A DNA stretch of 12,431 nucleotides from Leptolinea sp. UBA4782 (GTDB taxonomy: Bacteria; Chloroflexota; Anaerolineae; Anaerolineales; Anaerolineaceae): the NCBI GenBank assembly GCA_002403095.1, contig DHHC01000002.1, positions 1-12,431 of the forward strand, in the 5' to 3' direction. A model generated the notes under the pieces. It was not told the DNA's origin. It did no database searches and saw only the letters and a list, made by a program, of their open reading frames with translations. Each line of letters opens with the position of its first letter. Position 1 is the stretch's first letter. The position numbers and the translations under genes are program-made. Positions 6,432 through 12,431 of the stretch are shown here, piece after piece.

Positions 6432-7153
6432 TATTTCTTCTCCAGCCATAAGCCGACCCCCATTCCAACCGCTGCAGCCAGCAGCAAACCCAGTTTGTAA
6501 GGCAGCCCGAATGCCAGCACGGAGACCAGGCCAGCAACAATGGCTGCAGCAGCAGCAGCCCGGTCGCGTAAATTAGGCACCACCAGGGCGATAAAGATCA
6601 ATGGCAGCGTGAATTCCAGCGGCAGATCCGCAGGGACAACCTGGCCGACGAAAATCCCCAGCGCAGAGCTGAGCTGCCAGCAGGTCCACAGGGTGATGCC
6701 CGCTCCCAGGAAGTACCAGTGCTTGTGTTTACCTGGCCTGGTTTCATCTGAGTAGTGGTTGATTGCTACCGCATAAGCCTCATCCGTCAACAGGTAAGCC
6801 AGCCCAGCCCTCCAGGCTGGTGAAAGGTGCTGCAGGTAAGGCGCAACAGAAGCGCTGTACAGGGCATGACGCAGGTTGACAACTACTCCCGTGAGAAAGA
6901 TGATCAGCAGGGGCACCCCTGAACCAAGCAGCTGAACAGTAATGAATTGCGCTGAACCTGCAAACACAATGGAAGACATCGCCTGCGAAATACCCAGCGG
7001 CAGGCTGGCAGCCATCGCCAGAACACCGTAGATCATCCCAAACGGTGCTACACCCAGCAGCAGGGGCAGTTCATCCCTGACGCCAAGCCAGAATTCAGAG
7101 GAAGGAGAGGAAGCGGATTTCAATTCCCCCAATTGTATGCAGATTCCAGACAA
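6431..7153 (-). CDS. azlC: AzlC-family branched-chain amino acid permease
   Basis: The large subunit of the AzlCD exporter, 240 residues as read here, within the family's usual size. Family hallmarks are clear: LLLGVAPFGMIYGVLA (31-46), MSSIVFAGSAQF (58-69), VVVNLRHALYSAS (89-101) and a C-terminal set of hydrophobic helices. It moves branched-chain amino acids or toxic analogues out of the cytoplasm together with AzlD. The start is uncertain. No ATG is available before residue 40, which is already inside the conserved core; a TTG at 7153 gives the longest form, and TTGs at 7132 and 7123 are alternatives. None has a well-placed Shine-Dalgarno sequence, so initiation may be weak. It is first in the azlC-azlD-MFS set, downstream of the hairpin that ends the reductase gene. 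AlaX6 near residue 195 comes from a short GCA run. Confidence 0.92.
   Translation of the reverse strand: MSGICIQLGELKSASSPSSEFWLGVRDELPLLLGVAPFGMIYGVLAMAASLPLGISQAMSSIVFAGSAQFITVQLLGSGVPLLIIFLTGVVVNLRHALYSASVAPYLQHLSPAWRAGLAYLLTDEAYAVAINHYSDETRPGKHKHWYFLGAGITLWTCWQLSSALGIFVGQVVPADLPLEFTLPLIFIALVVPNLRDRAAAAAAIVAGLVSVLAFGLPYKLGLLLAAAVGMGVGLWLEKK
6437..6443 (-). promoter_or_regulatory. Ribosome binding site that fixes the azlD start
   Basis: GGAGAAG on the minus strand lies inside the last codons of azlC, 5 nt before the ATG at 6431. It argues against the longer reading from 6449 and for translation coupled to azlC. Confidence 0.7.
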
Positions 7154-7172
7154 ATAGGAAAAATTTAAGAAA

Positions 7173-7203
7173 CCAGCAGATCCAATCTGGCAAGGTCTGC
7201 TGG
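7173..7203 (-). terminator. Probable terminator between the FMN reductase and azlC
   Basis: On the minus strand CCAGCAGACC pairs with GGATCTGCTGG (8 bp plus a 2-bp extension past a bulged base), with a loop of about 10 nt, followed by TTTCTTAAATTTTT. The T tract is interrupted, so some read-through into azlC is possible. Confidence 0.6.
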
Positions 7204-7219
7204 AAGAAAGTTGTAGATT

Positions 7220-7801
7220 CTATTGGACTGCGCGGGTTTGCCCAACCAGCTTAACCAGGTTTTTCAACAAAATCTCGATGAGCTGGACAGCAACAGTATC
7301 GGTCAGGTTTAGGTCCTGGTCAAAGACAGGCACCGGCTGGTTTTGCACAAGGATTTCCGGCTGGTTCACTCCCGGCATGTCCATCTTCTGCAGCACCTGG
7401 CGCAGGTGAGACTGCGCGCGGGAAGTACCATACCTTCCCCCGACACCCACAATGGCGTATGGCTTTCCTGTAGTTGGCGGCATCGCATACGGCTCGCCTT
7501 TAGGCGGACGGGATGCCCAATCCAGGGCATTCTTCAAAACACCTGTAAAGGATGAGTTATATTCAGGGCTGGCGAACAGGATGGCATCCGCCTCATGGAT
7601 CTTTTTGCGGAAATCGAGCACGCTTTGGGGTAAGCCTTCTTTTTCAACATCCCCGTCATAAAAAGGGATGGCAGATAAGTCAGCTATTTCCAGGGTAACA
7701 CCGCCGGGTAATACACTCTGTGCAATTTCAAGCAGCCGGGTGTTTAATGACCGTTTCCGTAAACTCCCGGAGATGCCAAGTATTTTAATGGATTCAGTCA
7801 T
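7220..7801 (-). CDS. NAD(P)H-dependent FMN/quinone reductase
   Basis: A 193-residue flavodoxin-fold reductase of the NADPH-dependent FMN reductase family (ChrR/YieF/azoreductase type). It binds FMN and passes electrons from NAD(P)H to flavins, quinones or oxyanions such as chromate in the cytoplasm. Signatures: the phosphate-binding loop GSLRKRSLNTRL (12-23), SPEYNSSFTGVLKNALDW (78-95) containing the family SPEYN motif, and VGVGGRYGTSRAQSHLRQVL further on. The start is the ATG at 7801: AAGGAG (7808-7813) lies 6 nt upstream, and a longer frame from 7843 would begin inside the promoter. It is a single gene, divergent from yqeB and followed by a probable terminator. The promoter contains a Fur-like palindrome, so iron control is plausible. 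Exact substrate unknown. Confidence 0.9.
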   Translation of the reverse strand: MTESIKILGISGSLRKRSLNTRLLEIAQSVLPGGVTLEIADLSAIPFYDGDVEKEGLPQSVLDFRKKIHEADAILFASPEYNSSFTGVLKNALDWASRPPKGEPYAMPPTTGKPYAIVGVGGRYGTSRAQSHLRQVLQKMDMPGVNQPEILVQNQPVPVFDQDLNLTDTVAVQLIEILLKNLVKLVGQTRAVQ

Positions 7802-7807
7802 GATGTT

Positions 7808-7813
7808 CTCCTT
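7808..7813 (-). promoter_or_regulatory. Ribosome binding site that fixes the FMN reductase start
   Basis: A perfect AAGGAG on the minus strand, 6 nt before the ATG at 7801. It lies where transcription from the 7820-7848 promoter should begin, so the leader is only about 12 nt. Confidence 0.8.
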
Positions 7814-7819
7814 ATTTCT

Positions 7820-7848
7820 ATGATAACCCGTAATGATTATCATCTCAA
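7820..7848 (-). promoter_or_regulatory. Sigma-70 promoter of the FMN reductase gene
   Basis: On the minus strand TTGAGA (7843-7848, 5/6) and TATCAT (7820-7825, 5/6) are separated by exactly 17 nt. The start point near 7813 places the ribosome site at the very 5' end of the message. The spacer holds the Fur-like operator described separately. Confidence 0.7.
7828..7842. promoter_or_regulatory. Candidate Fur-family operator inside the reductase promoter
   Basis: On the minus strand TGATAATCATTACGG matches the 7-1-7 Fur consensus TGATAATNATTATCA at 12 of 15 positions, the first twelve in a row. Against the 19-bp Fur box it shares 13 contiguous bases. It fills most of the -35/-10 spacer, so a bound repressor would block polymerase. 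A second half site, TTATCA on the minus strand (7821-7826), overlaps the -10. No Fur gene is in the window, so the binder is inferred; PerR or Zur are alternatives. Confidence 0.5.
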
Positions 7849-7927
7849 GGAATTGTACAGGGTTTGTATAAGAGGATTATTAATACTGGCGTGATTTTCT
7901 GAGAATGAGCAAACTCTAATGCAGAAT

Positions 7928-7936
7928 TGCTATAAT
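7928..7936 (+). promoter_or_regulatory. Extended -10 promoter of yqeBC
   Basis: TGCTATAAT: a perfect TATAAT (7931-7936) with the TGN extension just upstream and no recognisable -35. Transcription would begin near 7943, directly at AGGAG (7943-7947), giving a leader of about 14 nt before the ATG at 7957. Confidence 0.65.
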
Positions 7937-7956
7937 GTGGGCAGGAGAACCTGTTG

Positions 7957-8802
7957 ATGGCAAATTCAAATGAATTGGTTGAACCATTTGTCCTCATCCG
8001 CGGCGGAGGCGACCTGGCTTCCGGCGTTGCGATCAGGCTGCACCGCTGCGGTTTTCTGGTTGGTGTTGCAGAGCTGCCCGAACCTCTCACAGTCCGCCGG
8101 TTGGTTTCCTTTTCAGAAGCGGTTTACCGCGGTGTATGCCAGATCGAAGAGGTAACCGGAACACTGGCAGTAACCATACAGGATGCCGTTGGAATATTGT
8201 ACAAACGCCAGGTGGCTGTGATGGCTGACCCTGAATGCGCCTCATTTAACAGCCTGCGTCCCCTGGCTGTAATCGATGCGCGCATGCTCAAAAATGACCC
8301 GGGTAATGACCTGGTGGATCAACCCATGCTGATTGGCCTGGGTCCGGGTTTCCTGGCAGGAAAAAACTGCCATGCGGTTATTGAGACCAACCGCGGACCT
8401 CACCTGGGCAGGGTATTCTGGCAAGGCGGTGCCCAGGAGGACACCCGCCTTCCGGAACAGGTAGCGGGTTACCGGGGCGAACGGGTTTTGCGGGCTCCTG
8501 CAGACGGCGTGCTGCAAGCAGAAGTGATGCTGGGGCAAATACTTGATGAAGGGGACCTGGTCGCCTGGGTAGCTGGCCAACCCGTCAGAGCGCCTTTCAA
8601 AGGGGTATTGCGCGGGCTGGTGCACGATGGCCTTGATGTAAGCGTTGGCATGAAAATTGGCGATATCGACCCGCGCCTTGACCCCCGGCTGGCTTACCAG
8701 GTTTCGGACAAGGCGCTTTCGATCGGCGGAGGTGTGCTGGAAGCCCTGCTTTCTGATCCTGCCATCCGGTCACAACTGGGAAGAACACATGCGGCTGGCT
8801 GA
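7957..8802 (+). CDS. yqeB: YqeB-family (selenium-dependent) molybdenum hydroxylase maturation protein
   Basis: A 281-residue protein of the EF2563/YqeB family, found in gene sets for maturing molybdenum hydroxylases such as xanthine dehydrogenase, often selenium-dependent ones. Its biochemical reaction is not established. Features: an N-terminal Rossmann-like loop IRGGGDLASGVAIRL (14-28), IGLGPGFLAG (125-134), VIETNRGPHLGRV (140-152), and a C-terminal lipoyl-like beta region (RAPADGVLQ, RAPFKGVLRGLVHDG) ending near KIGDIDPR. Start: the ATG at 7957, 9 nt after AGGAG; the TTG at 7954 is possible. It overlaps yqeC by 14 nt, so the two are surely one operon. No hydroxylase subunit, xdhC, mocA or selD is in the window, so the target enzyme must be elsewhere. 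Confidence 0.9.
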   Translation: MANSNELVEPFVLIRGGGDLASGVAIRLHRCGFLVGVAELPEPLTVRRLVSFSEAVYRGVCQIEEVTGTLAVTIQDAVGILYKRQVAVMADPECASFNSLRPLAVIDARMLKNDPGNDLVDQPMLIGLGPGFLAGKNCHAVIETNRGPHLGRVFWQGGAQEDTRLPEQVAGYRGERVLRAPADGVLQAEVMLGQILDEGDLVAWVAGQPVRAPFKGVLRGLVHDGLDVSVGMKIGDIDPRLDPRLAYQVSDKALSIGGGVLEALLSDPAIRSQLGRTHAAG

Positions 8803-9541
8803 TGCACTGGCTCTCCCTGCCGCGGCGCAGGTTGCTATCACCGGCGCGGGCGGAAAGACCTCAACCCTGTTCCACCTGGCACGCAGCCTGCCGGGAATTA
8901 CCTGGGTAACCACGACCACACACCTGGGTGTGAAGCAAGCCCAGCTGGCTGACCAGCATTTCATCCTCGATTCGCCGGATGAGCTCGGCAGCCCGATGCT
9001 GCTGGCGAAGAAGGTTACCTTGATCACCGGCTTGATGACCATCGATTACCGCCTGCAAAGCCCTGAAGAGGCTATGCTGGAAGAAATGCACCGCCAGGCA
9101 AAACAAAAAGGGGTCACCCTGCTGGTGGAAGCAGACGGCGCCCGCCAGCTGGCATTGAAAGCCCCGGCTGCGCACGAGCCGTCCATCCCTCCCTGGATCG
9201 AGGTGGTTATCGTGTGCGCCGGCCTGTCGGCCATCGGGCAACCCCTCAGTGCAGAATGGGTGCACCGCCCCGAACTGTATTCCGCCCTTTCCGGGTTGAA
9301 ACTGGGTGAAGCTATTACCCCTGATGCAGCAGCGCGGGTCTTGCTCCATCCGCAAGGCGGATTGAAGGGCATTCCCCCTGCTGCACGCAGGATTGCCTTG
9401 CTCAACCAGGAGGACACACTTGATGACCAGGTATCAGCCCGCTCGATGGCAGAAGGGCTGCTGGCAGGCGGATACGACGGGGTATACATTACCAGCATGC
9501 GCGACCATCCTGAAGATGGGACCTGGATCCCAAAAAGTTAA
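8789..9541 (+). CDS. yqeC: YqeC-family (selenium-dependent) hydroxylase accessory protein
   Basis: A 250-residue putative NTP-binding accessory factor of the YqeC family, the usual partner of YqeB in molybdenum hydroxylase clusters. A Walker-A-like loop ITGAGGKTS (17-25) begins the domain; TTTTHLG (41-47) and LLVEADGARQLALKAPAAHEP (111-131), with its EADGA core, are family hallmarks. A late segment ITSMRDH lies near the C-terminus. The ATG at 8789 is chosen because GGGAAG lies about 5 nt upstream and because this start puts the P-loop at the position expected for the family; a longer frame back to 8657 would lie within yqeB. The gene is last in the operon, 4 nt before a hairpin. Nucleotide binding is inferred from the motif, not shown. 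Confidence 0.9.
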   Translation: MRLADALALPAAAQVAITGAGGKTSTLFHLARSLPGITWVTTTTHLGVKQAQLADQHFILDSPDELGSPMLLAKKVTLITGLMTIDYRLQSPEEAMLEEMHRQAKQKGVTLLVEADGARQLALKAPAAHEPSIPPWIEVVIVCAGLSAIGQPLSAEWVHRPELYSALSGLKLGEAITPDAAARVLLHPQGGLKGIPPAARRIALLNQEDTLDDQVSARSMAEGLLAGGYDGVYITSMRDHPEDGTWIPKS

Positions 9542-9545
9542 GCAA

Positions 9546-9570
9546 AACCGGCTGGTATAACCAGCCGGTT
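9546..9570. terminator. Bidirectional terminator between yqeC and the acyltransferase gene
   Basis: A perfect 10-bp stem, AACCGGCTGG (9546-9555) with CCAGCCGGTT (9561-9570), loop TATAA. The T tract is better on the minus strand (TTTTGCTT), so it fits the acyltransferase transcript best; on the plus strand only GATTT follows. Confidence 0.75.
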
Positions 9571-9593
9571 GATTTCAATTCCAACTCCTGCCA

Positions 9594-10340
9594 TTATTCG
9601 GCTTTGTTAGCCCAGGGATAAATCTCTGTCCCGGCTGCAGCCTGGCGGATGACAGGATCATCGCTGTAATACCCGCGTTCTTCGGGCGGAATCAGGTCAG
9701 CAATATGGTGCATAATTTCGTGCCCCATCTCATCCAGCTTCTGGCGGTCAGTCTCGCCACGTTCGGGGACATAGAAAGGCCCAAAAGGTTTCCCCACCCG
9801 GATAGTCACATTGGCACGTTTTCCTTTACGGACACTGGGGAAGAGATGGGTCAACCCGGTCAATCCAACCGGAAGGATCAACGCCCGGGTGCGGCTGGCA
9901 AGCAGTGCAGCCCCAGGACGTGCTGGGCGGAGAACCTTAGCCCAGCTGCCTGCCTCAGGGAAAATGCTCAGCACACCTCCCTGATTCAGAAGAGACTGCG
10001 CCCCCAAAAGGCTGTCGCGCGTCAGCGATCCGCGCCGCACTGGCAGAACCCCATACACCTTCGAGAACCAGCCAACTGCTTTGGGTGCATTGGGAGTCTG
10101 GGTGCCGCCGATGAATTCCACATGCCTCGGGCTGAAGCGGATCACCGCCACAGGGTCGAGGAAACTGAAATGGTTGCCGACCATCAAGACCGGGCCGGTG
10201 CGCGGGAAGTTTTCAAGACCTTCCACTTTCATGTTGCATAGAGCGTCCAGTCCAACCGTGCCTGCCCGCAATAAACTGCGGATGAACTGCCGGCGCGGGT
10301 ACGGGACGAATGGAAGTGACCCCTCAGCTGTAATTGCCAT
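9594..10340 (-). CDS. 1-acyl-glycerol-3-phosphate acyltransferase (PlsC family)
   Basis: A 248-residue membrane-associated acyltransferase, probably making phosphatidic acid or a related phospholipid from an acyl donor and a lysolipid. The catalytic H-X4-D is NHFSFLD (H57, D62). The glycerol-phosphate block is YGVLPVRRG (96-104), the FPEG block appears as IFPEAGSW (126-133), and ILPVGLTG follows. No strong membrane helix is seen; the N-terminus is basic and amphipathic. It starts 2 nt after the stop of the UMF1-type MFS gene, with AGGA 8 nt upstream, so the two are co-transcribed and probably coupled. Several PlsC paralogues are common in bacteria, and its acyl acceptor cannot be told from sequence. 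Confidence 0.9.
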   Translation of the reverse strand: MAITAEGSLPFVPYPRRQFIRSLLRAGTVGLDALCNMKVEGLENFPRTGPVLMVGNHFSFLDPVAVIRFSPRHVEFIGGTQTPNAPKAVGWFSKVYGVLPVRRGSLTRDSLLGAQSLLNQGGVLSIFPEAGSWAKVLRPARPGAALLASRTRALILPVGLTGLTHLFPSVRKGKRANVTIRVGKPFGPFYVPERGETDRQKLDEMGHEIMHHIADLIPPEERGYYSDDPVIRQAAAGTEIYPWANKAE

Positions 10341-10342
10341 GC

Positions 10343-11698
10343 CTATAATCCTGCCGGCTCGTTTTCTGCTTCCAGGTCATTAAAATGTTTCTTTTCACGG
10401 ACGCCGAACAGGAGCACCAGGCCGACTGCCAGGAAGAGAATGATGGAGATCACTGCCACTCGCAAGCCAGCCTGTTCAGCAGGAAGGGCGTCCATACCCC
10501 TGGCCGCAAAAATAATCGCGGCGTCTGCGGCGATCCAGCCATACACTGCCGGACCGATAAAGGAGGAGGTATGTCCGGCAACAGCGAAGAAACCGTAAAA
10601 CTCAGCGCTCTTTCCTACCGGAGCCATTTTACCAACCGCCATTCGGCTGACAGATTGCACACCGGAAAGCGCAAAACCAGCCAGCGCACCAATCACGAAG
10701 AAGAAGACCAGGTCTTTCACAATGAACAGCAGGGCAACAATAAAGATCATCATGCCCACTGAGATTACCAGGCTTTTCTTTGCGCCGATCTTATCAGCAA
10801 GCACACCAAACAAGTATGCACCGGCAACACTAGTAACCTGCACAACGATCATAAAAATGATCAGCTGCATCTGGTTCATCCCCACCAGGACAGCGCCAAT
10901 GATGGCTGCAAAATCCAGGGTCATCATAATACCGTCGTTATAAATGAGGAAGGCAACAATGAACTTAATGAATTCCTTGTAGCTCTTTATTTCTTTAAAG
11001 GTGGCAGCCAGGCGGGTGAACGGGATGGTCCATAAAGTCTGCCCTTCAGGCATTGGCTGAGGTTCAGCCCGCTCTTTGATCCAGAGGAATGTCGGGATAG
11101 CAGCCAGGGCATAGAATACGGCTGTTATCACGAAAGAAACACGGGTGACCGTTTCGCCGCCGATCAGCATGATCAGCGCCAGCACAATCCCCAGGCAGAC
11201 AATGCCGCCGAAAGAACCGATCGCCCAACCATTGCCGGAAACTTTACCCATTTCTTTAGGGCTGGCTATTTCAGGCAGCAGGGAATTATAGAAAACTTGC
11301 GCCCCACGGTATCCGATCTCTGCCAGGATGAAGAAAAGCATGCCGGTAAAGATGTCGCCAGGTCCAACAAAGAAGAGCATGGCTGTGAAGACCACCGCTA
11401 TGGCAGTAAAGATGAACAGGAAACGTTTCTTTGTTCCAGCAAAATCTGCCAGGGTGCCCAGGAATGGGGAAATGATTGCCACAACCAGCATGGCAATGCC
11501 AACAGAAAGGCCCCATAACCGTGAACCCTCTGCACCGCCAACCACTGTACCTTTAAAATAGGCGGCATACACAGCCAGGATGACAACTGCAGCGTAGGCA
11601 GAGTTGCCAAAGTCGTACAAATACCAGGCCCAGCGTTCCCGCCGGGTTGCAGGTTTTAAGTGACCACGTACCTTTGCTTTTGGAACTGCAATTTCCAT
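10343..11698 (-). CDS. MFS transporter, UMF1/Atg22-like
   Basis: A 451-residue, 12-segment transporter of the UMF1 family (Pfam Atg22-like). The diagnostic N-terminus is ERWAWYLYDFGNSAYAAVV (21-39); motif-A-like GTLADFAGTKKR follows TM2, and FGVLADKIGAKKS opens the second half. Yeast Atg22 has been linked to amino acid efflux from the vacuole; bacterial members have no agreed substrate. Start: the ATG at 11698 with AGAGGT 9 nt upstream. Its stop lies 2 nt before the acyltransferase start. A 214-nt gap separates it from the upstream PyrK-like gene, enough for its own promoter. Confidence 0.92.
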   Translation of the reverse strand: MEIAVPKAKVRGHLKPATRRERWAWYLYDFGNSAYAAVVILAVYAAYFKGTVVGGAEGSRLWGLSVGIAMLVVAIISPFLGTLADFAGTKKRFLFIFTAIAVVFTAMLFFVGPGDIFTGMLFFILAEIGYRGAQVFYNSLLPEIASPKEMGKVSGNGWAIGSFGGIVCLGIVLALIMLIGGETVTRVSFVITAVFYALAAIPTFLWIKERAEPQPMPEGQTLWTIPFTRLAATFKEIKSYKEFIKFIVAFLIYNDGIMMTLDFAAIIGAVLVGMNQMQLIIFMIVVQVTSVAGAYLFGVLADKIGAKKSLVISVGMMIFIVALLFIVKDLVFFFVIGALAGFALSGVQSVSRMAVGKMAPVGKSAEFYGFFAVAGHTSSFIGPAVYGWIAADAAIIFAARGMDALPAEQAGLRVAVISIILFLAVGLVLLFGVREKKHFNDLEAENEPAGL

Positions 11699-11912
11699 GT
11701 TTTATTTACCTCTGGTCATTAAAGGATGAATTCATGTAACCGGCTGATTAACCTGATTATGATAACACAGAAAAATCATGCGGGATACGGTTTTGGCGAC
11801 CGGTAGACGGGTTACTATCCGGAAATTTCCAATGCCGGTTAAATTGCAGAGATAAAGCCCTGAATAATTGCCTGTCAATTCTTTATCCTCCCTCTGGTCG
11901 AGTGTGGATGGC
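11699..11912 (-). promoter_or_regulatory. Gap upstream of the UMF1-type gene with a possible promoter
   Basis: 214 nt without a convincing gene. On the minus strand TTGACA (11873-11878) is a perfect -35 match, but only weak -10 sequences (around TTTATCTC) follow at 16-18 nt. No terminator hairpin with a T tract was found after the PyrK-like stop, so read-through is not excluded. Confidence 0.25.
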
Positions 11913-12431
11913 TTAATCGTGCCTGGCAACCGGCCCATCCAGGCAAACCAGCCAGCCTGCCGGCTCCCCTGATCCTTCTTCCAGCTCACAGCTGCCGCAT
12001 AAACCCATGCCGCAGCGCATCATGGCCTCCCACGAAAGCTGGCAAGGCACCCCGGCGTTCCGACAGATCTGCGCCACCGGGGTCAGCATGGCGGAAGGGC
12101 CGCAGGCATATACCATATCCACCTTCTGCCCTGCCATTACCTTCTTCAAACCGTCTGTCACCAGGCCCTGCAAGCCCAGGCTAGCGTCATTTGTAGTCAC
12201 CAGTAGGTCAATCCCAGCCCGGTTGAACTCATCAGCCATAATGATATCCCCGGCGCTGCGTGCTCCCAGGACAACCTGCACTTTACAGCGGTTTTTCAAC
12301 AGTTCCATCGCCAGGTAATAAAGTGGGGCGATCCCAAACCCGCCCCCCGCAATGACAACATGCTGTTCCGGCTGGATTTCAAAGCCATGCCCGAGAGGTC
12401 CTCGTAACCATAGGCGGTCACCTTCATTTAA
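11913..12431 (-). CDS. pyrK: PyrK-like FAD/[2Fe-2S] electron-transfer subunit, 5' part missing
   Basis: The C-terminal 172 residues of a protein whose start lies beyond the right edge; the frame is open to 12431. It resembles PyrK, which hands electrons from the catalytic PyrD of type 1B dihydroorotate dehydrogenase to NAD+ in pyrimidine synthesis. Visible parts: GDRLWLRGPLGHGF (visible residues 4-17), an NAD-binding loop VVIAGGGFGIAPL (25-37), VYACGPSAML, then a C-terminal [2Fe-2S] site with cysteines spaced C-x4-C-x2-C-x14-C in RCGMGLCGSC...VCLDGPV. About 90-100 residues of FAD domain should be missing. PyrK usually sits next to pyrD; none follows here, so pyrD may lie upstream. Related subunits of hydrogenase/sulfhydrogenase or NfnA are alternatives. 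Confidence 0.82.
   Translation of the reverse strand, partial: LNEGDRLWLRGPLGHGFEIQPEQHVVIAGGGFGIAPLYYLAMELLKNRCKVQVVLGARSAGDIIMADEFNRAGIDLLVTTNDASLGLQGLVTDGLKKVMAGQKVDMVYACGPSAMLTPVAQICRNAGVPCQLSWEAMMRCGMGLCGSCELEEGSGEPAGWLVCLDGPVARHD

Noticed and set aside
6432..6449. Longer N-terminus for AzlD
   Set aside because: No ribosome site precedes the ATG at 6449, while the ATG at 6431 has GGAGAAG and a TAATG junction with azlC.
6543..6558. GCA trinucleotide run
   Set aside because: It encodes a short Ala stretch in a membrane helix of AzlC; too short to treat as a repeat element.
7802..7843. Longer N-terminus for the FMN reductase
   Set aside because: That start lies over the -35 and -10 boxes, upstream of the predicted transcript start; AAGGAG fixes the ATG at 7801.
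8657..8788. Longer N-terminus for yqeC
   Set aside because: It would overlap yqeB by almost 150 nt and adds Arg-rich residues not expected before the P-loop; the ATG at 8789 has a ribosome site.
11732..11989. Small minus-strand open frame between pyrK and the UMF1 gene
   Set aside because: Its upstream part overlaps pyrK in another frame. A shorter version from a TTG near 11873 has a GGGAGG upstream and would give 47 residues, but the peptide shows no recognisable feature and TTGACA there can equally be a -35 box.

Overview
The window reads as ordinary chromosomal DNA of a bacterium most like a Chloroflexota (Anaerolineae-type) organism. This rests on style rather than a marker gene: an ECF sigma factor overlapping a membrane-anchored FecR/DUF5666-like protein, a lipoprotein with a Thr/Pro linker after the lipobox, a phospholipid acyltransferase with an FPEAGSW block, and a YqeB/YqeC pair. 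Spot counts give roughly 52-55% GC in most genes and about 40% in the lipoprotein island. No rRNA, tRNA, CRISPR array, transposase, integrase or plasmid function is visible.

Layout from left to right. (1) 41-2199, minus: an ECF sigma factor and a FecR-domain membrane protein overlapping by ATGA, probably one regulatory operon. (2) 2345-3550, plus: a 401-aa AmpG/BT1-like MFS permease, closed by a strong terminator. (3) 3608-4719: an AT-richer island with about 230 nt of non-coding or decayed sequence, a near-consensus promoter, a single-gene lipoprotein and a perfect 13-bp bidirectional terminator. (4) 4724-7153, minus: azlC, azlD and a MefA/EntS-like MFS exporter, tightly packed and probably co-transcribed. 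(5) 7220-7801, minus: an NAD(P)H-dependent FMN/quinone reductase whose promoter spacer contains a Fur-like box. (6) 7957-9541, plus: yqeB and yqeC, accessory genes of the (selenium-dependent) molybdenum hydroxylase maturation system, divergent from the reductase and closed by a hairpin. (7) 9594-11698, minus: a UMF1/Atg22-like MFS protein and, 2 nt after its stop, a PlsC-type acyltransferase. (8) 11913-12431, minus: the C-terminal 172 residues of a PyrK-like FAD/[2Fe-2S] electron-transfer subunit running off the right edge.

There is no single dominant pathway. Recurrent themes are membrane transport (three MFS proteins of different subfamilies plus AzlCD) and flavin, molybdenum or iron-sulfur redox chemistry. 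No clearly new multi-gene system is visible. The points most worth checking are the Fur-like operator between the reductase and yqeB, the pairing of an Atg22-like MFS with an acyltransferase (which recalls LplT-Aas), the sigma/FecR pair in an apparent monoderm, and the AT-rich lipoprotein island with a possible decayed reverse-strand gene beside it. All assignments come from reading the sequence; no database search was run.
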